From JAWLBM01 sp041687675 (GTDB lineage Bacteria; Pseudomonadota; Alphaproteobacteria; Rhizobiales; Pleomorphomonadaceae), in contig JAWLBM010000003.1 of NCBI GenBank assembly GCA_041687675.1, positions 153,858 to 217,857 of the forward strand: a stretch of DNA of 64,000 nt, read 5' to 3'. Shown piece by piece: positions 33,575 to 42,536 of this stretch (position 1 is its first letter; each line of letters begins with the position of its first letter). The notes under the pieces are model-generated. The model worked only from the letters and a program-made list of their open reading frames with translations. It was not told where the DNA came from and did not search any database. The translations under genes were made by a program, and so were the position numbers.

Positions 33575-33854
33575 AGCGCCGCGTCGGTTCCTCGACCGAG
33601 GTGCCCCGGGCCCGCGCGACGACGACCATCGCGACGACCGCGACCACGGCTCCGACGATCGCCGCGATGGTGCCCTCGAGGCGGTCGGCCTCGGCCCAGC
33701 CCACCGTCCAGGCGAGGAAGTAGCCCGCATAGGCCCCGGCGACCCCGACCCCGAGGGCGAGGATGAGCGAGGCGGCGCCCCGCGGCCGCGGCAGCGCCGC
33801 GACGGCCAGGAACCCGGCCACGACGCCGATGATGAAGGCGATGATCATGCTCAT
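33573..33854 (-). CDS. GlsB/YeaQ/YmgE family (transglycosylase-associated) small membrane protein
   Basis: A 93-residue protein with three hydrophobic segments (MIIAFIIGVVAGFLAVAAL, SLILALGVGVAGAYAGYFLA, IAAIVGAVVAVVAMVVV), the layout of this stress-linked inner-membrane family. GAAGGGG lies about 7 bases upstream of the ATG. Transcribed convergently with the Nudix pair. The name comes from family annotation; no catalytic activity is known. Confidence 0.75.
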   Translation of the reverse strand: MSMIIAFIIGVVAGFLAVAALPRPRGAASLILALGVGVAGAYAGYFLAWTVGWAEADRLEGTIAAIVGAVVAVVAMVVVARARGTSVEEPTRR

Positions 33855-33965
33855 GCGGAGCCCCTTCCGGCCGCTGCAGACGGCGACCGAACAGGCCGGG
33901 GCCGCCGTTGTTCCGCGCCGCGCGGCCGGGGCGGCTGCGGGCGGGCCGTTCGGAGCCCGCCCCGG

Positions 33966-34856
33966 TCAGGGCTGCCTCCGGCCGGCGAGGGGCCGGCCAG
34001 CGGCCGGAATCCGCCCGAAGTGGCTGCCGACGACGGCCAGCAGCCGCCGTTGCATCGGCCGGTGCCGGTCGCGGACGTGGACGGCCCCGTGCACCGTCTG
34101 CTGGATCGGCGGAGCGTCCGCCACCGGGCGGCAGCGGCCGGTCGCGGCCAGCGCCTCCGCCGTTCGCTCCAGCACGTAGCCGGTGCCGCCCGATCCGACG
34201 ACCAGGCCCGCCACCGCCGCGGTCAGTCCCGACCCGAGCGGCGCGGAGGCGAGGCCGGGCAGCAGCGCGTCGTGCTGGCGCTGGAAGGCCGGGGAGAAGT
34301 TGGCCCGCACGTAGCGCTCGGGCCTCACGTCCGCCAGCCGGTCCACCTCGGTCGAAACCATCCGGTAGGTCACCTCCCCCGTCTGCTCGACATGGAGGTC
34401 GGGATGGGCGCGGGGCGAATACATCACCCCCAGGTCGAGGCTGCCGGAGATCAGGTCGGCGCACATCTGGGCGGAGTAGTCGGCCTCGACATAGAAGGCG
34501 GTGTCGGGCAGCGAGGCGCGGAAGCCCGCCAGCCAGTCGCCGATGTGGTCGGCGGCAAGGTCGTGCTGGATGCCGATGCGGAGCGTTACCGCCGCGCCCC
34601 CGGAGTGGCGGACCGCATGCAGCGCCTCCGCCCAGCCGCGCCGGAGGCTGCGGGCATGCGGCTCGAACTGCATCCCCTCGGTGGTGAGTTCGGCGCCCGA
34701 GCGCGACCGGGTGAACAGCGGCCGGCCGACCGCCGCCTCCAGCGCCTTCAGCCGGCCGGACACGGTCGACTGGGTGACGCCGAGCCGCTCCGCCGTGCGG
34801 CGGAAATTGCGGGTCTCGCAGAGGTCGAGGAAGGTCTCGATGACGTCGAGCTGCAT
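33966..34856 (-). CDS. LysR-type transcriptional regulator
   Basis: The 296-residue product has the N-terminal LysR helix-turn-helix (MQLDVIETFLDLCETRNFRRTAERLGVTQSTVSGRLKALE, HTH about 18-37) and a substrate-binding effector domain. Start is the ATG of MQLDVIET; upstream extension is not family-like. It is divergent from the dimethylglycine dehydrogenase-type genes with a 109-base gap containing a perfect T-N11-A palindrome, the standard arrangement for a LysR activator of its neighbour and repressor of itself. The effector is probably a substrate or intermediate of that pathway. Confidence 0.93.
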   Translation of the reverse strand: MQLDVIETFLDLCETRNFRRTAERLGVTQSTVSGRLKALEAAVGRPLFTRSRSGAELTTEGMQFEPHARSLRRGWAEALHAVRHSGGAAVTLRIGIQHDLAADHIGDWLAGFRASLPDTAFYVEADYSAQMCADLISGSLDLGVMYSPRAHPDLHVEQTGEVTYRMVSTEVDRLADVRPERYVRANFSPAFQRQHDALLPGLASAPLGSGLTAAVAGLVVGSGGTGYVLERTAEALAATGRCRPVADAPPIQQTVHGAVHVRDRHRPMQRRLLAVVGSHFGRIPAAGRPLAGRRQP

Positions 34857-34865
34857 CGCCGTCCC

Positions 34866-34884
34866 TGATCGGAATTTTCGATCA
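34866..34884. promoter_or_regulatory. LysR box (T-N11-A dyad)
   Basis: TGATCGGAATTTTCGATCA is a perfect inverted repeat (6-base arms, 7-base spacer) that contains the LysR consensus T-N11-A (TCGGAATTTTCGA). It lies 9 bases before the LysR start codon and 81 bases before the first flavoprotein gene. That placement suits autorepression and activation of the divergent operon. Confidence 0.6.
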
Positions 34885-34965
34885 ATATTGCAAGCCGGGT
34901 CGAATTGAAAGGCCCCGGGGGCCGTGACATCTTTCCCTCGAGGGGCGGAGCGGGGACGGCTGCGG

Positions 34966-37410
34966 ATGGCCACGGTACCGACGACGGCGAGGGTGGTGAT
35001 CATCGGCGGCGGCGCGGTCGGCGTCTCCTCGCTCTATCACCTCGCCAAGGCCGGCTGGACGGACTGCGTCCTCCTGGAGAAGAACGAGCTCACCGCCGGC
35101 TCGACCTGGCACGCCGCCGGCAACGTGCCGACCTTCTCGACCTCCTGGTCGCTGATGAACATGCAGCGCTACTCGACCGAGCTCTATCGCGGGCTCGGCG
35201 AGGCGGTCGGCTACCCGATGAACTACCACGTCACCGGCTCGATCCGGCTCGCCCACCGCAAGGAGCGGATGCAGGAGTTCGCCCGCGCCGTGGGCATGGG
35301 CCGCTACCAGGGCATGGCGCTCGAACTCCTCGGCCCCTCCGAGATCGGCGACCGCTACCCCTTCCTGGAGACGCACGACCTCCTCGGTGCGCTCTACGAC
35401 CCGGCCGACGGCGACATCGACCCGGCGCAACTGACGCAGGCGCTCGCCAAGGGCGCGCGGGACCTCGGCGCCACCATCCTGCGCCACACGCCGGCGACCG
35501 GCGTCTCGCGCAGCGGCGGCGAGTGGATCGTCCACACGGCCGCGGGCGACGTCCGGGCCGAGATCGTGGTCAATGCGGCCGGCTACTACGCCGGGCGGGT
35601 CGCCGAGTGGTTCCGCCCCTTCGGCGGACGTCGCCTGCCGATCAAGGTGATGAGCCACCAGTACCTCCTCACCGAGGAGATCCCGGAGATCGCCGCCTGG
35701 ACCGCCGGTCAGGGCCGCAAGCTGCCGCTCCTGCGCGACGTCGACGTCTCCTACTACCTCCGCCAGGAGAAGGCCGGCTTCAACCTCGGGCCCTACGAGC
35801 GGGACTGCCGCGCCCACTGGGCGAGCCCCGACGACCCGATGCCGGAGGACTTCAGCTTCCAGCTCTTCCCCGACGACCTCGACCGGCTGGAGCCCTACAT
35901 CGCCGACGCCATGGCCCGGGTGCCGCTGCTCGGCACGGTCGGCCTGCAGAAGGTCATCAACGGCCCGATCCCCTACGCGCCGGACGGCAACCCGATGATC
36001 GGCCCGATGCCCGGGGTCCCGAACGCCTTCGAGGCCTGCGTCTTCACCTTCGGCATCGCCCAGGCGGGCGGCGCCGGCAAGGTGCTGGCCGAATGGGTCA
36101 CCGAGGGCGCCACCGAGTGGGACATGTGGTCCTGCGATCCGCGCCGCTACACCGCCTACACCGACGACGACTACTGCCTCGCCAAGGCGAAGGAGGTCTA
36201 CGGCCACGAGTACGCGATGCAGTTCCCGCACGCGCGCTGGCCCGCCGGGGCCGATCGCCGCCTCTCGCCGGTGCACGGGCGGGTGAAGGCGGCGGGCGCC
36301 GTGTTCGGCGTCTACAACGGCTGGGAGCGGGCCGACTGGTTCGCAAGGCCCGGCGACGACACCTCCTTCGAGGCGGCGCAGACCTGGAGCCGGTCCGGCC
36401 CGTGGGAGCCGCGGGTGCGCGAGGAGTGCCTCGCCGTCCGCGACCATGTGGGCGTCCTCGACCTGCCGGGCTTCTCGCGCTACCGCCTCTCCGGCGCGGG
36501 GGCGCGGCGCTGGCTCCTCGGCCTGGTCGCCGGCGGGCTGCCGCGCGAGGGCCGGCTCTCGCTCGCCTACTTCCCCGACCACCGGGGCCGGACCGTCACC
36601 GAGATGTCGGTGATCGCCCACGGCGAGGACGACTTCGAGCTGATCACCGCCGGCGCCGCCGAATGGCACGACTTCGAGTGGCTCCGCTCCCGACTCGCCC
36701 CCGGGCTCAAGCTGGAGAACCGCTCCGGCGAGGAGGACACGCTGATCGTCACCGGGCCGACGTCGCGGGCTCTGCTGGAAACGATCGCCGAGGCCGACCT
36801 CGCCCTTCCCTGGCTGACCCACCAGCCGGCGCGCGTCGCCGGGCGGCCCTGCCGGCTTGTGCGGGTGAGCTTCGCCGGCGAACTCGGCTGGGAGATCCAC
36901 GCCGCGAACGAGGAGATGCCCGACATCCATGCCGCGGTGCTCGACGGCGGGGCCGTGCCCTTCGGCATGTTCGCGCTCGACAGCCTGCGGATCGAGAAGG
37001 GGTACCGCACGTGGAAGCGGGACCTCTCGACCGACTACACGCTGCTCGAATCCGGCCTCGACCGCTTCGTCCGGCTCGACAAGCCGGAGGACTTCCCCGG
37101 CCGGCAGGCGCTCCTGTCCGAGCGGCAGCAGGGATCCAAGAAGCGCTTTGCCACGCTGGTGGTGGAGGGCGCCGGGGCGGACGCGCCGTCGATGTCGACG
37201 CTCTGGCACGGCGACCGGGTGGTCGGCGAGACCACCTCGGGCGCCTTCGGCTACCGGGTGGGCAAGTCGATCGCGCTCGCCATGGTCCGGACTGACCTCG
37301 CCGTCCCCGGAAACCGCCTCGAGGTGGAGATCTACGGCGAGCGCTTCCCCGCGGCGGTGCAGGGGCAGGCGGCGCTGTGGGACCCGGACAACCAGAGGCT
37401 CAGGGCCTGA
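34966..37410 (+). CDS. Dimethylglycine/sarcosine dehydrogenase-type flavoprotein
   Basis: These enzymes demethylate N-methylated amino acids, passing methyl groups to tetrahydrofolate. The 814-residue product has an N-terminal FAD domain (VVIIGGGAVGV 11-20; TWHAAG with H49, the residue that carries covalent FAD in dimethylglycine dehydrogenase), the DAO fold, an FAO_M-type linker and a C-terminal folate-binding GcvT domain with VSFAGELGWEIH and a GcvT_C barrel. I start at MATVPTTARV (GGAGCGGGG upstream); a GTG 42 bases earlier is possible. It opens the operon divergent from the LysR gene and is followed 25 bases later by a paralogue. Confidence 0.88.
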   Translation: MATVPTTARVVIIGGGAVGVSSLYHLAKAGWTDCVLLEKNELTAGSTWHAAGNVPTFSTSWSLMNMQRYSTELYRGLGEAVGYPMNYHVTGSIRLAHRKERMQEFARAVGMGRYQGMALELLGPSEIGDRYPFLETHDLLGALYDPADGDIDPAQLTQALAKGARDLGATILRHTPATGVSRSGGEWIVHTAAGDVRAEIVVNAAGYYAGRVAEWFRPFGGRRLPIKVMSHQYLLTEEIPEIAAWTAGQGRKLPLLRDVDVSYYLRQEKAGFNLGPYERDCRAHWASPDDPMPEDFSFQLFPDDLDRLEPYIADAMARVPLLGTVGLQKVINGPIPYAPDGNPMIGPMPGVPNAFEACVFTFGIAQAGGAGKVLAEWVTEGATEWDMWSCDPRRYTAYTDDDYCLAKAKEVYGHEYAMQFPHARWPAGADRRLSPVHGRVKAAGAVFGVYNGWERADWFARPGDDTSFEAAQTWSRSGPWEPRVREECLAVRDHVGVLDLPGFSRYRLSGAGARRWLLGLVAGGLPREGRLSLAYFPDHRGRTVTEMSVIAHGEDDFELITAGAAEWHDFEWLRSRLAPGLKLENRSGEEDTLIVTGPTSRALLETIAEADLALPWLTHQPARVAGRPCRLVRVSFAGELGWEIHAANEEMPDIHAAVLDGGAVPFGMFALDSLRIEKGYRTWKRDLSTDYTLLESGLDRFVRLDKPEDFPGRQALLSERQQGSKKRFATLVVEGAGADAPSMSTLWHGDRVVGETTSGAFGYRVGKSIALAMVRTDLAVPGNRLEVEIYGERFPAAVQGQAALWDPDNQRLRA

Positions 37411-37435
37411 CAACAGGAAAGACCGGTCGCCCGAC

Positions 37436-39880
37436 ATGACGACACTCCCTCGACACGCGCGCGTCGTCATCATCGGTGGCGGCGTCGTCGGCTGCTCGGT
37501 GGCCTACCACCTGACCGCCCTCGGCTGGACGGACGTGGTGCTGGTCGAGCGCAAGCGGCTCACCTCCGGCACGACCTGGCATGCGGCCGGGCTGATCGGT
37601 CAGCTGCGGGCGACCGCCAACATGTGCCGGCTCGCCCGCTACTCGGCCGAGCTCTACGGCCGGCTCGAGGCGGAGACCGGGGTGGCGACCGGCTTCCGGG
37701 CGGTCGGCTCCATTTCCGTGGCGCTGACCCGCGAGCGGGCCGAGGAACTCCGCCGCTCGGCCGCGATGGCCCGCGCCTTCGGTGTCGACGTGGAGGAGAT
37801 CCCGCCCGGCGAGATCGCCGACCGCTACCCGCACCTCAACATGGACGGCGTCGTCGGCGGGGTCTACCTGCCGAAGGACGGGCAGGGGGACCCGGCGAAT
37901 ATCGCGCTGGCGCTCGCGAAGGGCGCCCGCATGCGCGGTGCCATGGTCTTCGAGAACACGCCGGTGCGGGGCATCCGCCGCGAGGGGCGGCGGGTCACCG
38001 GGGTCGACGTCGAGGGCGCCGAGGGGCCGGCGCACATCGCCTGCGAGGCGGTCGTCAACGCCGCGGGCATGTGGGGGCGCGAGGTCGGCCGGATGGCCGG
38101 GGCCAACGTGCCGCTGCACGCCTGCGAGCACTTCTACATCGTCACCGAGCCGATTCCGGGTCTGTCCAGCCTGCCGGTCCTCCGGGTCCCGGACGAGTGC
38201 GCCTACTACAAGGAGGACGCCGGCAAGTTCCTGCTCGGCGCCTTCGAGCCGCAGGCCAAGCCCTGGGGCATGGAGGGCATCGCGGAGAGCTTCGAGTTCG
38301 ACCAGTTGCCGGAGGACTTCGACCACTTCGAGCCGATCCTCGAGCGGGCGGTGCACCGGCTGCCGATCCTCGGCACCGCCGGGATCCACACCTTCTTCAA
38401 CGGCCCGGAGAGCTTCACGCCGGACAACGCCTACAACCTCGGGCTCGCCCCGGAGATGGACAACGTCTGGGTCGCGGCCGGCTTCAACTCGATCGGCATC
38501 CAGTCGGCCGGGGGCGCCGGCATGGCGCTCGCCGCCTGGCTGGACGGCGGCGCCCGCCCGTTCGACCTCGGCGACGTCGACATTGCCCGCAACCAGCCGT
38601 TCCAGGGCAACCGCCGCTACCTGTTCGAACGGTCGAAGGAGACCCTCGGGCTGCTCTACGCCGACCACTTCCCCTACCGGCAGAAGGCCACCGCCCGGGG
38701 CGTCCGGCGCACCCCCTTCCACGCCCACCTGGACGCGCGGGGCGCCGTCTTCGGCGAGACCGCCGGCTGGGAGCGGGCCAACTGGTTCGCCCGCCCGGGG
38801 CAGGAACGCCGCTACGACTATTCCTGGGGCCGGCAGAACTGGTTCGACAACGCCGCCGCGGAGCACAACGCTATCCGCACCGGCGTCGGCATGTACGACA
38901 TGTCCTCCTTCGGCAAGCTGAGGGTCGAGGGCCCCGACGCGGAAGGATTCCTCAACCGCGTCTGCGGGGCGGATGTCGCCGTTCCGGCGGGCCGCATCGT
39001 CTACACCCAGTTCCTCAACGAGGCCGGCGGCATCGAGGCGGACGTCACCGTGACCCGGCTCTCGGAGACCGCCTTCCTGGTGGTCACCCCCTCCGCGACC
39101 CGGCTCGCCGACGAGACGTGGCTGCGCCGCCACCTCGGCGACGCCCGCGCGGTGATCACCGACATGACCGCCGCGGAGGGCGTGCTCGCCGTCATGGGGC
39201 CGCGCTCGCGCGAGCTGATGCGCGCTGTCTCGCCGGATGACTTCTCCGGCGGGCACCATCCCTACGGCGCCGCCCGGGAGATCGAGATCGGCATGGCGCT
39301 GGCCCGGGCGCACCGGGTCTCCTACGTCGGCGAACTCGGCTGGGAGATCTACGTCTCGGCCGACATGTGCGGCCATGTGTTCGAAACGATCATCGAGGCC
39401 GGCGAGGACGTCGGGCTGGCGCTCTGCGGCATGCACATGATGGACAGCTGCCGGATCGAGAAGGCCTACCGGCACTTCGGCCACGACATCACCTGCGAGG
39501 ACCACGTCCTCGAAGCCGGGCTGGGCTTCGCCGTCGCGACCTCGAAGGCGGACTTCATCGGCCGCGACGCGGTGCTGCGCAAGCGCGACGCGGGGCTCTC
39601 CCGGCGGCTGCTGCAGTTCCGCCTGCGGGATCCGGAGCCCATGCTCTACCACAACGAGCCGATCCTGAGGGACGGCCGCATCGTCGGCCACCTTTCCTCC
39701 GGCGCCTACGGCCACCACCTCGGGGCGGCCATCGGCATGGGCTACGTGCCCTCGGCGGGCGAGACGGCGGAGGACCTCCTGGCGTCGAGCTACGCCATCG
39801 ACGTCGCCGGCCGGCTCGTCGAGGCCGAGGCCTCGTTGAAACCCCTCTACGACCCCCGCGGCGAACGCCTGCGGGCCTGA
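37436..39880 (+). CDS. Dimethylglycine/sarcosine dehydrogenase-type flavoprotein, second copy
   Basis: Also 814 residues, with the same plan: VVIIGGGVVGC, TTWHAAG (H49), NSIGIQSAGGAGMALAAW in the DAO domain, then GcvT (VSYVGELGWEIYVSADM, MDSCRIEKAYRHFGHDI) and GcvT_C. Differences from the first copy in the substrate-domain loops (for example the GQLRATANMCRLARYSAELY segment) suggest a different methylated amine or a successive step. Both probably feed electrons to electron-transfer flavoprotein, not seen in this window. Co-transcribed with its paralogue (25-base gap). Confidence 0.88.
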   Translation: MTTLPRHARVVIIGGGVVGCSVAYHLTALGWTDVVLVERKRLTSGTTWHAAGLIGQLRATANMCRLARYSAELYGRLEAETGVATGFRAVGSISVALTRERAEELRRSAAMARAFGVDVEEIPPGEIADRYPHLNMDGVVGGVYLPKDGQGDPANIALALAKGARMRGAMVFENTPVRGIRREGRRVTGVDVEGAEGPAHIACEAVVNAAGMWGREVGRMAGANVPLHACEHFYIVTEPIPGLSSLPVLRVPDECAYYKEDAGKFLLGAFEPQAKPWGMEGIAESFEFDQLPEDFDHFEPILERAVHRLPILGTAGIHTFFNGPESFTPDNAYNLGLAPEMDNVWVAAGFNSIGIQSAGGAGMALAAWLDGGARPFDLGDVDIARNQPFQGNRRYLFERSKETLGLLYADHFPYRQKATARGVRRTPFHAHLDARGAVFGETAGWERANWFARPGQERRYDYSWGRQNWFDNAAAEHNAIRTGVGMYDMSSFGKLRVEGPDAEGFLNRVCGADVAVPAGRIVYTQFLNEAGGIEADVTVTRLSETAFLVVTPSATRLADETWLRRHLGDARAVITDMTAAEGVLAVMGPRSRELMRAVSPDDFSGGHHPYGAAREIEIGMALARAHRVSYVGELGWEIYVSADMCGHVFETIIEAGEDVGLALCGMHMMDSCRIEKAYRHFGHDITCEDHVLEAGLGFAVATSKADFIGRDAVLRKRDAGLSRRLLQFRLRDPEPMLYHNEPILRDGRIVGHLSSGAYGHHLGAAIGMGYVPSAGETAEDLLASSYAIDVAGRLVEAEASLKPLYDPRGERLRA

Positions 39881-39931
39881 ACGGTTCGGGCAAGCCGGGC
39901 CCCGCCGGGGCCCGCGATGGAGCGACCAGCG

Positions 39932-41482
39932 ATGTCAGAGGATGTCTTGTCCTGCGAACCCAGGCGCGCCGCCCGGAGCGGCCGCGCCGCCCGCGTCGCC
40001 ATGCGCCGCGCCCCCCTGCCCGACGCCATGCGGCCGATCCGCCCCGGCCTCGAGGGCGGCCGCTACCGGCCGCTGACCGACGCGGGCGTGGCGAAGATCC
40101 ACGCCGCGGCGCTCGACGCGCTGGAGGAGATCGGCCTCGCCAACGCGCCGGCCTCGGGCGTGGAGATCATGACCGGCGCCGGCGCCATCCTCGGCGACGA
40201 CGGCCGCATCCGCTTCCCGCGCGCCCTGGTCGAGGACATGCTGGCCAAGGCGGCGCGCAACATCACCCTCCACGGCCGCGACCCGAAGTACGACCTCGAG
40301 CTCTCCGGCACCCGCGTCCACTTCGGCACCGCCGGGGCGGCGGTCCACATCGTCGACATGGAGCGGAACGAGTACCGCGATTCCACCTCGAAGGACCTCT
40401 ACGCCGCCGCGCGGCTCGCCGAGCATCTCGACAACGTCCACTTCTTCCAGCGGGCGATGGTCTGCCGCGACGTCGTCGACAATTTCGAGATGGACATCAA
40501 CACCCTCTACGCCTGCTGCGCCGGCACGAAGAAGCACGTCGGCACCTCCTTCTCCGATCCCTCCCACGTCAAGGGCTGCTTCGACCTCCTGCACATGATC
40601 GCCGGCGGCGAGGAGGCCTGGCGCGCCCGGCCCTTCGTGTCCAACTCCAACTGCTTCGTCGTGCCGCCGATGAAGTTCGCGGAGGAGAGCTGCGTGACGA
40701 TGGAGCACTGCGTGCGCGGCGGCATGCCGGTGCTGCTGCTCTCGGCCGGGCAGGCCGGGGCCACCGCGCCGGCGCCGATCGCGCTCGCCATCGTCCAGGC
40801 GGTCGCGGAATGCCTCGCCGGCGTCGTCTACGTCAACGCCATGGCGCCGGGGCACCCGGCGATCTTCGGAACCTGGCCCTTCGTCTCGGACCTCAGGACC
40901 GGGTCCATGTCGGGCGGCAGCGCCGAGCAGGCCCTGCTCACCGCCGGCTGCGCCCAGATGCACCGCTTCTACGACCTGCCGGGCGGGGCCGCGGCGGGGA
41001 TCTCCGATTCCAAGCTGCCGGACATGCAGGCCGGCTGGGAGCAGGGGATCACCAACCTGCTGGCCGGGATCTCCGGGCTGAACATGGCCTACGAGGCGGT
41101 CGGCATGCACGCCTCGCTGCTCGGCTTCTGCCTGGAGAGCCTCGTCATCGGCGACGACATCCTCGGCCAGGTGCTGCGCTGCGTGCGCGGCATCGACGTC
41201 ACCGACGAGTCCACCTCGATCGAGGTGATGAAGGAGGTCTGCCTCGGCGGGCCCGGCCACTACCTCGGCTCGGAGCAGACGATCGCGCTGATGCAGACGG
41301 AATACGTCTACCCCGCCCTCGGCAACCGCATGAGTCCGAAGGAATGGGTGGAGGCCGGCAGGCCGGGCCTGATCGAGCGGGCGATCGAGCGCAAGAACCA
41401 GATCCTCGCCAGCGCCGGCTCGCAGATCGATCCCGAGGTGGACCGAACCGTGCGGGAGGCCTTCCGCATCCACTTCGCATGA
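39932..41482 (+). CDS. MttB-family (non-pyrrolysine) methyltransferase
   Basis: The family moves methyl groups from quaternary or tertiary amines to a corrinoid protein; the pyrrolysine-free branch includes glycine betaine methyltransferase MtgB. The 516-residue frame has no internal stop, so no pyrrolysine is used. Recognisable blocks are YRPLTDAGVAKIHAAALDALEEIG, SGTRVHFGTAGAAVHIVD and SSVHLGG-like ISDSKLPDMQAGWEQG in the TIM barrel. I chose MSEDVL (GGAG 9 bases upstream) over an ATG 15 bases earlier. No corrinoid protein or MtgA partner is in the window, so those would have to be elsewhere. It lies 51 bases after the second flavoprotein. Confidence 0.85.
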   Translation: MSEDVLSCEPRRAARSGRAARVAMRRAPLPDAMRPIRPGLEGGRYRPLTDAGVAKIHAAALDALEEIGLANAPASGVEIMTGAGAILGDDGRIRFPRALVEDMLAKAARNITLHGRDPKYDLELSGTRVHFGTAGAAVHIVDMERNEYRDSTSKDLYAAARLAEHLDNVHFFQRAMVCRDVVDNFEMDINTLYACCAGTKKHVGTSFSDPSHVKGCFDLLHMIAGGEEAWRARPFVSNSNCFVVPPMKFAEESCVTMEHCVRGGMPVLLLSAGQAGATAPAPIALAIVQAVAECLAGVVYVNAMAPGHPAIFGTWPFVSDLRTGSMSGGSAEQALLTAGCAQMHRFYDLPGGAAAGISDSKLPDMQAGWEQGITNLLAGISGLNMAYEAVGMHASLLGFCLESLVIGDDILGQVLRCVRGIDVTDESTSIEVMKEVCLGGPGHYLGSEQTIALMQTEYVYPALGNRMSPKEWVEAGRPGLIERAIERKNQILASAGSQIDPEVDRTVREAFRIHFA

Positions 41483-41618
41483 AGCGGCGGCAGGCGGCGG
41501 GCCCCGCCGCCGGCCCGACTTCGCTTGCCGGCGAACGCCGTGCTGGTATGGTCCGCAAACGGCGCCCGGGCGACGAGAACGCCGGAGCCCGTGCCGCCGG
41601 GGGAGAGGACGTGAACGG

Positions 41619-42536
41619 ATGAGCATCCGCATCGGCAATGCCCCCTGCTCCTGGGGCGTCGAGTTCGCCGGCGACCCTCGCAACCCGCCCTGGCGCACCG
41701 TGCTCAGGGAATGCGCCGAAGCCGGCTACGAGGGCATCGAGCTCGGGCCGGTCGGCTACATGCCGGAGGACCCCGGGATTCTCGCCGACGCCCTCGCCGA
41801 GGCAGGCCTCGCCCTGATCGGCGGCGTGGTCTTCCGCCCCTTCCACGACCCGTCCGCCTGGGACGACGTGATGGACGGCGCCCTGCGCACCTGCCGGGCC
41901 CTTGCCGCGCACGGGGCGGAGCACCTCGTCCTCATCGACTCGATCTCGCCGCGGCGTGCCCCGACGGCCGGCCGCGCCTCGGAGGCCGAGCAGATGGACG
42001 CCGCCGAGTGGTCCGCCTTTCGCGACCGGATCGCCACGGTGGCGCGAATGGGGGCCGAGGAGTATGGCCTCGCGGTGGGCATCCACGCCCATGCCGCCGG
42101 CTTCATCGACTTCGAGCCGGAACTCGAGCGGTTGCTCGAGGAGGTGGACGAGCGGATCCTTTCCATCTGCTTCGACACCGGCCACCATTCCTACGCCGGC
42201 TTCGATCCGGTCGCCTTCATGCGCCGCCATGCGGGCCGGATCCGCTACATGCACCTCAAGGACGTGGATCCGGCGGTGAAGGCGCGGGTCGTGGCCGAGC
42301 GGACGGGCTTCTACGAGGCCTGCGGCCAGGGGATCTTCTGCAACCTCGGCCGGGGCGACGTCGACTTCGCCGCGGTGCGCGACGTGCTCCTCGAGGCGGG
42401 CTACTCGGGCTGGTGCACGGTCGAGCAGGACTGCGACCCGACCCTCGACGTCCGGCCGAAGGACGACGCGGCGGCGAACCGCCGCTTCCTCGGCTCGATC
42501 GGCTTCAATCGGGAGGCGGAGGATGCGCAAGCTTGA
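41619..42536 (+). CDS. Sugar phosphate isomerase/epimerase-like TIM barrel (IolE-like)
   Basis: The 305-residue product is a xylose-isomerase-like (AP_endonuc_2) TIM barrel. Metal-ligand positions are visible as GIELGPVGY, IHAHAAGFIDFE, CFDTGHHSYAG, YMHLKDV and the final WCTVEQDCD. It resembles inosose dehydratase IolE and related keto-sugar isomerases. It overlaps the next gene by 14 bases, a tight pairing typical of IolE-type enzymes with Gfo/Idh dehydrogenases. Substrate unknown; an inositol-like or amino-sugar compound is likely from the pairing. Confidence 0.82.
   Translation: MSIRIGNAPCSWGVEFAGDPRNPPWRTVLRECAEAGYEGIELGPVGYMPEDPGILADALAEAGLALIGGVVFRPFHDPSAWDDVMDGALRTCRALAAHGAEHLVLIDSISPRRAPTAGRASEAEQMDAAEWSAFRDRIATVARMGAEEYGLAVGIHAHAAGFIDFEPELERLLEEVDERILSICFDTGHHSYAGFDPVAFMRRHAGRIRYMHLKDVDPAVKARVVAERTGFYEACGQGIFCNLGRGDVDFAAVRDVLLEAGYSGWCTVEQDCDPTLDVRPKDDAAANRRFLGSIGFNREAEDAQA

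Noticed and set aside
34882..37473. Minus-strand open frame of about 860 codons opposite the first flavoprotein
   Set aside because: It is an antisense shadow without motifs; the plus-strand product has full FAD and GcvT signatures.
39932..41482. Pyrrolysine use in the MttB-family gene
   Set aside because: The frame runs the full family length without an internal TAG and ends in TGA, so it belongs to the non-pyrrolysine branch.
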